Shown piece after piece: positions 58,114 to 64,000 of a stretch of DNA of 64,000 nucleotides (within the stretch, counting starts at the first letter, position 1; each line of letters opens with the position of its first letter). The DNA comes from Planctomycetaceae bacterium (lineage in GTDB: Bacteria > Planctomycetota > Planctomycetia > Planctomycetales > Planctomycetaceae). The notes under the pieces are model-generated. The model searched no databases. It was not told the DNA's origin and worked only from the letters and a program-made list of their open reading frames with translations. The stretch covers positions 112,379 through 176,378 of the forward strand of contig JAJDEJ010000194.1 in NCBI GenBank assembly GCA_029259815.1. The letters run 5' to 3'. The position numbers were made by a program, and so were the translations under genes.

Positions 58114-59484
58114 TCAGACAAACTCATCCGCCCCGGCGAGAACTGGCTCGGGAGATTGGTCGGGAAACGACTCACATTCGACGACAGATTCCAAGACGGC
58201 TGGCTGGTCGAGAGTCACAGCATCACTGTCCGTATCGACGAGACCGTAAGTCGCCAGACCGTAGAACACCGCAATGACCGTCGCTGTGCCAGCGGAGGCG
58301 AGGAACATGGCGTTGAAGCCGTAGGTGTCGATCACGCGACCGAGGATCGGGGCGGAGAAGAACACGCCGAGGTCCATGAAGCCGAGCGTGATGGTCGTGC
58401 CGCTGCCGCGATACTCGGGCGGAAAGGCACCCGCTCCCAATGAGACGACGCAGGGGAACAAAAGGGCATGCCCGAATCCACAGCCAATGGCTGGGATGAT
58501 CAGATCCCATTCGGTCGTCACACGACAGAGCCAGAGATGTCCGAGGCAGTGTCCTGCAAGACCAAGCAGAATCATGCGGTGTCGCCCCATCGTCCGACTC
58601 CACGTTCGCGAGATCAGTCGGAAGACGAACGCACTCGCCGGGTACACGGTGAAGAACGTACGGATACCGGGCAGTCCTAACTCAGTGGCATGACGTGTGA
58701 GGAACACGGTCGTGACCACGAAGCCCACGCCCATCATCAAGGCGACGAGTACCACTGGTCCGGGCCAATAGCGAAAGATGAGCTTGTGAGCCGCGGGCGT
58801 CTCGTGAGGTCGTGTGTGCTCATCGTGCCGGGAGAGATAAATCACCAGCATCAGATAACCGATGCCGCACAGGGTTGTCCCACCGAAGAGAGCGACGAAC
58901 AGCATTCGACTCAACGGCATTGACAGGAAGATCAGATCGCCCAACTGAGCGCCGATGATCATGCCGACGAACCCACTCGAACCGAGACTCCCCAAGACTT
59001 CCGTTCGGCGGTGAGCGGGCACCCGGGCCTGAATATGCGAGATCGAACATGCGAACATGCTCGCGAGTCCGATCGTAAAGGCGACCCGTGCCGCGTAGAT
59101 CTGCCAGCCGAGTGACTGAGTGATCGTCATCAGCCCCGCCCCCATGATGAACAACAGGGAACAGCCGATCCACATCCGCCTCACACCGTGCCCGTCGATG
59201 TCACGACCCAACGTAAAGCGAACGATCAGTGAGCCGACGATCCCCACACTGACAATCTCCCCTGTCAACGTCTCTGTGCCGCCCAGCCACTTGATGAACT
59301 CTGCAAAGCGAAACGTGAGCGCATTGGCCGTCACCAGCAGCACATTGGCAGCGTAGGCGAGCCAGAAGGTCTGATTGTAAATTGTTGCGGGTCGTTCGCC
59401 AGCAACAATGGGGGGTTGTAACGAAGTCACTGGGGGATCGTGGTTCAGGTTAGCGACGCATCGCAGATGCGGGCCGGAGGGCAC
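58114..59484 (-). CDS. MFS-family transporter
   Basis: 456 residues with twelve predicted membrane segments between about 35 and 430, short N- and C-terminal tails, and the loop 2-3 motif in reduced form (RFTLGRDIDGHGVRRMWIG). Substrate unknown; the closest pattern is the sugar or drug exporter group. The frame starts at ATG 59484, though a later internal start around the PPIVAGERPATIY segment is possible because the first 20 residues are not conserved-looking. The start faces the mobile element, whose left end is 97 nt upstream. Confidence 0.88.
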   Translation of the reverse strand: MPSGPHLRCVANLNHDPPVTSLQPPIVAGERPATIYNQTFWLAYAANVLLVTANALTFRFAEFIKWLGGTETLTGEIVSVGIVGSLIVRFTLGRDIDGHGVRRMWIGCSLLFIMGAGLMTITQSLGWQIYAARVAFTIGLASMFACSISHIQARVPAHRRTEVLGSLGSSGFVGMIIGAQLGDLIFLSMPLSRMLFVALFGGTTLCGIGYLMLVIYLSRHDEHTRPHETPAAHKLIFRYWPGPVVLVALMMGVGFVVTTVFLTRHATELGLPGIRTFFTVYPASAFVFRLISRTWSRTMGRHRMILLGLAGHCLGHLWLCRVTTEWDLIIPAIGCGFGHALLFPCVVSLGAGAFPPEYRGSGTTITLGFMDLGVFFSAPILGRVIDTYGFNAMFLASAGTATVIAVFYGLATYGLVDTDSDAVTLDQPAVLESVVECESFPDQSPEPVLAGADEFV

Positions 59485-59572
59485 AAACGGCTCGATCGAG
59501 GGAGCCGTGGCAGGTCAAAGGTGGAATCATAGCAGATGGGATCAGTCGGCAAGCCCCCTTCCTTCCTTTTTC

Positions 59573-59580
59573 ATATTGTG
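59573..59580. repeat. Target-site duplication, left copy
   Basis: ATATTGTG directly before the left inverted repeat; identical to 62936-62943. Eight base pairs is a usual duplication size for IS1-family elements. Confidence 0.93.
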
Positions 59581-59598
59581 GGTAGTGGGGTCATTTGA
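59581..59598. repeat. Left inverted repeat of the element
   Basis: 18 bp, perfect match to the complement of 62918-62935. The outermost bases GGT are usual for IS1-family ends. Confidence 0.93.
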
Positions 59599-59699
59599 GA
59601 ATTGACGCCCGGTGAGTGGCACGGGGGTTGCTGTTGCGTGGACGGTTGTGTTGGTGAAAGTCGCAGCGACGTTGCGGGATTCGACTCGCATCAGGCAAC

Positions 59700-61469
59700 C
59701 TAGGATCCTGAGTTCTCTTGCGAAGTGTGGCTTCGTACCGCTTTGTAGAATGACGCACTCTTGAGCAGGTTGGGCCAAGACGTGTCTATTGAGTCGGGGT
59801 TGTCAATTGCGTACGCGAATGTCCACAGTAGATGGCGCTGTATCCGGTCATTTCGGTCTTCCTTAAATGCGGGAACCAGTTCCGAGGGATCCCGAATTAA
59901 GTCTTCGATCCATTCCCGAAAAATCAGCGCGGTGAGAAAGAATGCTGATTGGGGAATCGCTTGATCCAGCAGTCCAATGTGTTGGTCAACCAATAGGTCT
60001 CCGAGCAGCAACCGATACCCTTCGTTCCAATCTTGCACACCACGTCGTCGCTTATTCTTTGCCTTTGAGAATTCACCAACGAATTGGTCGACGAGCCGGT
60101 GAGTCTCGAAAGCAATTACCAGTTTCTCCGCAGTCATGTCGGTTGAGAAGACTTTCTCGAACTGGCCCTTGTCGTCGATAGATTGGAATATCTTCTTGGA
60201 GTTCTTTTTCGCCAGTTCTGGGTTTCCAAAGTATGTGGCAACATATGCCTGCGCGCCTGCCTTGAGCGGTATCACTTTGCCGTCGAGGGATCCCCCGATC
60301 TTCTCTTCAATGCGTTTCTTCTCGACATCGTTCGCATACTTCAACTCGTTTTCACGTCGCTCCAGGAACCACCCAAGAGAGGCGAGTGAATTCGCAAGTT
60401 GCACTACAACAGGATCGTTTGCTCGGAGCATTCCCGTACGTGTGGGGTTCTGATTGTTCTGACAGACAGTCACATCGCTGGCAAAATCTCGATCACCCCC
60501 CGACTGGATCACCCGCACGGCCAACATGACGTCATCCTGTAGTTGCCTCAGTTTCCATGCCCCATGTAGCACCCTCGCTGTCTGACCACCATTCACGATT
60601 TGGCTTCTTTTGAGCCGCATCTCTTTTGAGATGGGATCCCAAGCTGCCTCTTCAGCAATGAACGTGACACCGTTGTTGAAGTGCATAAAATTCAGGGAGG
60701 CAGGTCCAATACATGTCGCTTCGATGGCCCGGTTTGTCGCAGTGTTCCCCTGTGATGTTCGGATATTTCTGTGCAAGATTGGCTCGCCAAACGTATCGTA
60801 GAGCCCTGCAATTGACTCACCATTCACTGCAAAGAAGTAACACACTGCTTCGCCACTCTTGATGATGAATGGCTGGTCAGGTGGAGAGAATGTGATGGGA
60901 TCCTCTACTGCTGGCAGATTGTGCTCGTAGAACCGCCTCTGGAGAGACTCCAAGTCGTCTTCCACCCACGTAAACTTACTCGTAGCATCGACGAAATTGT
61001 CCATTTTGGCGCGACCGATGTCACCCACCTTGCTTCCACTGGTGACGAGATGAACGCGGTACTCTCTTGGGATCACCTGCTTCATCGCCGCAATTCTCTC
61101 TTGAAGGGATGGGTTTGCAGATGTGGATATGTCGGAGGATCCTATCAACATCGCAAGGCCAGAAAGCAGCTTATCCACATCGCCGTCCTTGAAAGCAGAA
61201 TCCATGCTGGTTGGATGCTTGAAGCTGTAGATATGCACGATCACATTTTCGTCGTCATCGTCGTCAATCCACACTGCGTCAATGCCCAAGTCCGAAGGGC
61301 CGTCACAATGGATGTCTTCGATGTCGCTGTTCTCAAAAGAGTGAAACTCCCTGAAGAACCACCAAATGAGGCGGTCGCCGCGTTTATCCAGCTCGAACTG
61401 GGATCCCAATGACTCACACTGGTTCTCAAGCTGTTCCTTAAACAATTGCAGCATCACTTGATTGTGCAT
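59700..61469 (-). CDS. AIPR-family abortive infection protein with nuclease-like N-terminus
   Basis: 589 residues from ATG 61469 (CGAGGA upstream; the frame extends to 61535). AIPR proteins are linked to abortive phage infection. The core (about 240-330) shows NIRTSQGNTATNRAIEAT, FMHFNNGVTFIAEEA and SQIVNGGQTARVLH, which I recognise as AIPR. The N-terminal 100 residues have SDLGIDAVWID (Asp64) followed by VHIYSFKH (Lys84), a PD-(D/E)xK-like layout as in other AIPR nucleases. At least one Ile is encoded by ATA (codon 427, KKIF). It lies inside an IS1-family element and on the strand opposite to the transposase. Confidence 0.85.
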   Translation of the reverse strand: MHNQVMLQLFKEQLENQCESLGSQFELDKRGDRLIWWFFREFHSFENSDIEDIHCDGPSDLGIDAVWIDDDDDENVIVHIYSFKHPTSMDSAFKDGDVDKLLSGLAMLIGSSDISTSANPSLQERIAAMKQVIPREYRVHLVTSGSKVGDIGRAKMDNFVDATSKFTWVEDDLESLQRRFYEHNLPAVEDPITFSPPDQPFIIKSGEAVCYFFAVNGESIAGLYDTFGEPILHRNIRTSQGNTATNRAIEATCIGPASLNFMHFNNGVTFIAEEAAWDPISKEMRLKRSQIVNGGQTARVLHGAWKLRQLQDDVMLAVRVIQSGGDRDFASDVTVCQNNQNPTRTGMLRANDPVVVQLANSLASLGWFLERRENELKYANDVEKKRIEEKIGGSLDGKVIPLKAGAQAYVATYFGNPELAKKNSKKIFQSIDDKGQFEKVFSTDMTAEKLVIAFETHRLVDQFVGEFSKAKNKRRRGVQDWNEGYRLLLGDLLVDQHIGLLDQAIPQSAFFLTALIFREWIEDLIRDPSELVPAFKEDRNDRIQRHLLWTFAYAIDNPDSIDTSWPNLLKSASFYKAVRSHTSQENSGS

Positions 61470-61572
61470 CGTTTTCCTCGATATCCGAACCGGCGATGGT
61501 TTGTGACTGTCCAGTGGTACATCATGTCGATCCATCCGAAGCTAAACAGGCCGCTTTTCACAAGCTCGTGAA

Positions 61573-61667
61573 GGAGAGCGGCCCGCGTCTTGGCGGCGCA
61601 TCAGTCTTATATACTGACGGAGGGATCCGTGCGTACTTACGGAAGGGTTCGACTCCCCCTCTCTCCG
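61573..61667 (+). tRNA. tRNA-like sequence, best fold a 9/3 allo-tRNA, anticodon UAU
   Basis: The 95 nt fold as a class II tRNA. Acceptor: 61573-61581 with 61658-61666, nine pairs with one C-U mismatch. T-arm: three GC pairs (61645-61647 with 61655-61657) around the loop TTCGACT, a proper T-psi-C-R-A-N-Y. Anticodon arm: TCAGT/ACTGA with the loop CTTATAT, anticodon TAT after U33. Long variable arm: TCCGT/ACGGA. Discriminator G73. The GGAGAG-CTCTCC acceptor with G73 is Ser-like. With a 7/5 layout the T-stem would keep only three of five pairs, so the 9/3 form described for allo-tRNAs fits better. The D-arm is ambiguous. CCA is not encoded (CTA follows). Confidence 0.55.
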
Positions 61668-61847
61668 CTACGCACGCTTTCGCCTAGCGGCCCTCAGCAG
61701 AACGTCACGCGCCCACGTTGACGTGTTCTCCCCAGCAGCGTCGTCAAGCGACAGGCGTTCGTCCTGCGTGAGCCGAATCCGCAATTCGGCATCCCTACGT
61801 TCTTCGTCTGGTTTCGGAGGTCGCCCACGTGATCGTTTCGTTTCCAT
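61668..61847 (-). CDS. Small regulator with AT-hook-like and RHH-like segments
   Basis: 59 residues from ATG 61847 (METKRSRGRPPKPDEERRDAEL...). RGRPPK resembles an AT-hook and the following DAELRIRLTQDERLSLDDAAGENTSTWARDVLLRAA has the strand-helix-helix look of ribbon-helix-helix repressors. On the minus strand TTGACA (61881-61876), 16 nt and TACGAT (61859-61854) precede the ATG by 6 nt, so the mRNA would be leaderless or nearly so. It is divergent from the transposase and shares an inverted repeat with it, which suggests autoregulation and control of transposition. Confidence 0.65.
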   Translation of the reverse strand: METKRSRGRPPKPDEERRDAELRIRLTQDERLSLDDAAGENTSTWARDVLLRAARRKRA

Positions 61848-61853
61848 ACGAAT

Positions 61854-61914
61854 ATCGTAGCAACACATAAAAGACTGTCAACAGGCTTGCAATGCTATAT
61901 AGTGTTGCTACAAT
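61854..61914. promoter_or_regulatory. Divergent promoters with shared inverted-repeat operator
   Basis: Plus strand: TTGCAA 61887-61892, 16 nt, TACAAT 61909-61914 for the transposase. Minus strand: TTGACA, 16 nt, TACGAT for the small regulator. The two -10 hexamers sit at the outer ends of a 13-bp inverted repeat (12 of 13 bases; GTAGCAACAC at 61857-61866 and GTGTTGCTAC at 61902-61911). One bound protein could thus shut both promoters. Confidence 0.65.
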
Positions 61915-62041
61915 AAATAAAGCGAGAGAAGGCCGAGTCAGCGTCAACTGACTCGGCGAACCACAATTCGGCGTGATGCCAGACTGCGGCCTAGAGAACT
62001 CCAGTCTACCGCGTCCCGCCCCAACCGGGAAGGTGAGACTG

Positions 62042-62911
62042 ATGGCCAACGTGCTGAAACGTGAAAAGCAGTTGATGGTCCTGCGGCTTCTGGTGGAAGG
62101 CAATTCGATCCGCTCCATCGAACGCATCACAGGCGTTCGCAAACGGACCGTCACCAACCTGATGCTGCGGTTCGGGAAAGCCTGCCGCAAGTTCCTCGAC
62201 CGGGAACTGCGAGACCTCGAACTCCGTCACGTCGAGTGCGACGAAATCTGGACCTTCTGCCAGAAAAAGCAGGGACGCCTGACTGACGAGGAAAAGGGCA
62301 ACCCAGAGATCGGGGATCAGTACCTGTACGTCGCTCAAGATCAGGACACCAACCTGATCGTCACCTATGCCATCGGCAAGCGGAACGGCGAAGTGACAGA
62401 CGCCTTCATCGACGACTTGGCTGATCGGATGCAACTGCCGGACGTTAACGATAGCTGGGAGTCGAAGCCGCAGATTTCAACGGACGGCTGGCAGGCATAT
62501 CCCGGTGCCGTGCTGGACGCCTTTGGGAGCCGAGCCAAGTTCGGACAACTCATCAAGAGCTACAGCAACAGCGAACAGCCGGGCCGCTACGGCCCTCCTG
62601 CGATGATAGACGCTGACCGTCGGTCAGTCATCGGGATAGACAACCTCTGGACCATATGCACCAGCCACGTTGAGCGGAACAATCTGACGATCCGCACCTT
62701 CATGAAGCGGTTCACGCGGCTGTCGCTGGGATTCTCGAAGAAACTCGACAATCTGGCCGCTGCCGTGGCCATTCATGTCGCCCATTTCAACTACTGCTGG
62801 CGTCCCCGTGAGAACAAGGGCGGTCGTCATCGACTGACCCCGGCCATGCAGGCAGGGCTGGTCGGTCAGCTTTGGGACATTGAACGGCTGTACGATGAAG
62901 TCTTGAAGTGA
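62042..62911 (+). CDS. IS1-family transposase
   Basis: 289 residues from ATG 62042 with AAGGTGA upstream; the frame is open to 61973. N-terminal helix-turn-helix (EGNSIRSIERITGVRKRTVTNLMLRFG), then the DDE catalytic core: first Asp in VECDEIWTFC, second in STDGWQAY and Glu in HVERNNLTIRTFMKRFTRLS, with FSKKLDNL as in the IS1 family. It is a single ORF, not the two-frame InsA/InsB fusion of classic IS1. The right inverted repeat starts 6 nt after the stop. Intact and probably active. Confidence 0.92.
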   Translation: MANVLKREKQLMVLRLLVEGNSIRSIERITGVRKRTVTNLMLRFGKACRKFLDRELRDLELRHVECDEIWTFCQKKQGRLTDEEKGNPEIGDQYLYVAQDQDTNLIVTYAIGKRNGEVTDAFIDDLADRMQLPDVNDSWESKPQISTDGWQAYPGAVLDAFGSRAKFGQLIKSYSNSEQPGRYGPPAMIDADRRSVIGIDNLWTICTSHVERNNLTIRTFMKRFTRLSLGFSKKLDNLAAAVAIHVAHFNYCWRPRENKGGRHRLTPAMQAGLVGQLWDIERLYDEVLK

Positions 62912-62917
62912 CAAAAT

Positions 62918-62935
62918 TCAAATGACCCCACTACC
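62918..62935. repeat. Right inverted repeat of the element
   Basis: 18-bp complement of the left repeat (TCAAATGACCCCACTACC), 6 nt after the transposase stop codon. Confidence 0.93.
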
Positions 62936-62943
62936 ATATTGTG
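62936..62943. repeat. Target-site duplication, right copy
   Basis: ATATTGTG, identical to 59573-59580. Confidence 0.93.
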
Positions 62944-63099
62944 ACCGTCAGTTAGGCTCATTTGTGGATGCGTCTAACGACAACGATTGGCTAGACCATT
63001 TTCATGGTTTCTGTGCAGGAGCTTGTATGCGTACTGATCTTTGTTCGCTGAGCGGCCCTCCTGCAGATCGCGAAAACCAATTCTGGATGTACTCTAGAC

Positions 63100-63957
63100 A
63101 TGCGAAACGACCCGGAGGTTCAGCAAGTCGTCGGAACATATGCCTTGGGACTGCCCCGGATGCCGACCGCTGGGCGATCCGGGGAGTTGCTGGGACGTGG
63201 GACTGGCAGTTCCTTGGAGTTTCAGGAGTATCGCGAGTACCTGCCCGGCGACGACATCCGGCACGTCGACTGGGCCGCATACGCCCGGTCGGACGCCCTG
63301 ATGGTCCGCATGTATCGGGAGGAGATCAGTCCCCGCACCGAGATCCTGTTCGACGCCAGCCGTTCGATGACAACGGGGGACGGCGTTAAGGCTAGGCTCA
63401 CTCGACAGATGACGGCGTCCTTCGCACAACTCTGTGGACGAATCGGTGGACGACCAACGCTCATCGCTCTCAACGATGACCGTCCACTCACCCCGATGGG
63501 CCCCGAAGGCCTCGACCGTCTGGAAACACTGCCGTTCGAGGGCGTCGGCAACCTCGCAGAACTCCTCGACGAACATGCGGTCCCGCTCAAGCCGCAGGCG
63601 GTCCGCATCGTGATCAGTGACTTCCTGTTTCCCCACGATCCGGGGTCGCTCATCCGTCGACTGGCGGCGGGCGCAAGCGCCCTGTGGGTCGTCCAGTTGC
63701 TGACCGCCTGGGAGGCCGACCCCACCGAATTGGGCGGTCGCCGCCTCGTGGATATCGAAGGAGGTGCCGAAACCGACATGCTGGTCAATCGACAGGCGAT
63801 CGCCGGCTACACGGAGCGTCTCGGTCGCCTGCAGTCCGAACTCTCCCGTGCCTGTCGTCGCGTGCATGCTCCGTTCGTCACGCTGATCGCTGAACGGGGT
63901 CTGTTGACACTCTGCCGTGAGGATCTATGCGCAGCGGGCATCCTGCGTGTGGCGTGA
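63100..63957 (+). CDS. DUF58 protein (second copy)
   Basis: 285 residues, soluble and shorter than the copy at 20955. The DUF58 signature is complete: EFQEYREYLPGDDIRHVDWAAYARSDALMVRMYREE, then a VWA-like LFDASRSMTTGDGVK with DxSxS MIDAS residues, and VISDFLFP. Such proteins are normally encoded next to a MoxR ATPase; none is within this window upstream, only the mobile element 157 nt away. A GTG overlapping the stop (GTGA at 63954) opens a frame to the window end and may be the next gene of the operon, too short here to judge. Confidence 0.92.
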   Translation: MRNDPEVQQVVGTYALGLPRMPTAGRSGELLGRGTGSSLEFQEYREYLPGDDIRHVDWAAYARSDALMVRMYREEISPRTEILFDASRSMTTGDGVKARLTRQMTASFAQLCGRIGGRPTLIALNDDRPLTPMGPEGLDRLETLPFEGVGNLAELLDEHAVPLKPQAVRIVISDFLFPHDPGSLIRRLAAGASALWVVQLLTAWEADPTELGGRRLVDIEGGAETDMLVNRQAIAGYTERLGRLQSELSRACRRVHAPFVTLIAERGLLTLCREDLCAAGILRVA

Positions 63958-64000
63958 CGGTCCGCGCTCCCGTTGGTCGCCGCGAAACGAGATACGGGAC

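Larger units (their letters stand above)
59581..62935. mobile_element. IS1-family transporter IS with defence cargo (3,355 bp)
   Basis: Bounded by perfect 18-bp inverted repeats (GGTAGTGGGGTCATTTGA at 59581-59598 and its complement at 62918-62935) and flanked by an 8-bp duplication. Contents: AIPR-family gene and small regulator on the minus strand, a tRNA-like sequence and the transposase on the plus strand. The repeats begin GGT as in IS1. An ordinary IS1 is under 1 kb, so about 2.2 kb here is passenger DNA. Presence of both ends and a duplication indicates a single insertion event and likely recent, intact mobility. Confidence 0.92.

Noticed and set aside
61496..61687. 63-codon plus-strand ORF over the tRNA-like region
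   Set aside because: Its C-terminal part is a translation of the tRNA-like T-arm and acceptor, and no domain or ribosome site is seen.
59581..62935. Composite transposon with two IS copies
   Set aside because: There is one transposase and only one pair of ends; the cargo lies inside a single element.
62922..63389. 155-codon ORF upstream of and overlapping the second DUF58 gene
   Set aside because: It is a shadow of the DUF58 gene in another frame and begins inside the inverted repeat of the mobile element.

Overview
The window looks like chromosome from a planctomycete. The clues are a coding-dense, moderately GC-rich sequence, a MoxR/DUF58/transglutaminase cluster, several secreted lipoproteins with DUF11 or HEAT repeats, a planctomycete-type phosphotransferase, weak or absent Shine-Dalgarno sites at many starts, and intergenic heptanucleotide and palindromic repeats of a kind common in that phylum. 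No rRNA gene or CRISPR array was seen, so the assignment is inference from gene content.

Layout. 0.5-6 kb: three tandem CBS-pair genes convergent with a polyphosphate kinase 2, then a MOSC protein, a DUF11 lipoprotein and a small Spy-like secreted protein. 6.1-10.7 kb: a phage head module (portal, small unknown, prohead-protease-like, decoration-like, major-capsid-like) with no terminase, tail or integrase. 10.8-19.5 kb: an unknown gene, a rhomboid protease, SpoVR, a TlpA-like thioredoxin, and two lipoproteins. 19.9-24.4 kb: MoxR ATPase, DUF58 and transglutaminase operon. 24.3-35.8 kb: 2-hydroxyacid dehydrogenase, aspartoacylase-like deacylase, DCC oxidoreductase, amidohydrolase, sialidase-like protein, a metallophosphatase-phytase fusion, M48 protease, cysteine desulfurase and a universal stress protein. 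35.8-44.7 kb: lysA, formyltransferase-like, GlsB-like, asd, sulfotransferase-like, metH, DUF4404. 44.9-50.4 kb: RraB-like, phosphotransferase, PP2C phosphatase, NtrC-like regulator and its histidine kinase. 50.6-58.1 kb: glgA, GH57, galT, GH57 and a small unknown, a glycogen/maltodextrin operon. Then an MFS transporter, a mobile element, and a second DUF58 gene.

The most unusual region is 59,573-62,943. It is an intact IS1-family element (18-bp inverted repeats, 8-bp target duplication ATATTGTG) that carries passengers beside its transposase: an AIPR-type abortive-infection protein with a nuclease-like N-terminus, a small putative ribbon-helix-helix regulator, and on the opposite strand a tRNA-like sequence that folds best as a 9/3 'allo-tRNA' with a UAU anticodon. 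The regulator and transposase are divergent and share a 13-bp inverted repeat whose arms contain both -10 hexamers. This reads as a self-regulated, defence-carrying transporter IS and is the best candidate for an undescribed system here.

Other points of interest are the terminase-less capsid module, the phosphatase-phytase fusion, paired palindromic BIME-like repeats at two intergenic sites, a heptamer repeat inserted in frame in metH, and a response regulator that lacks the GAFTGA loop.
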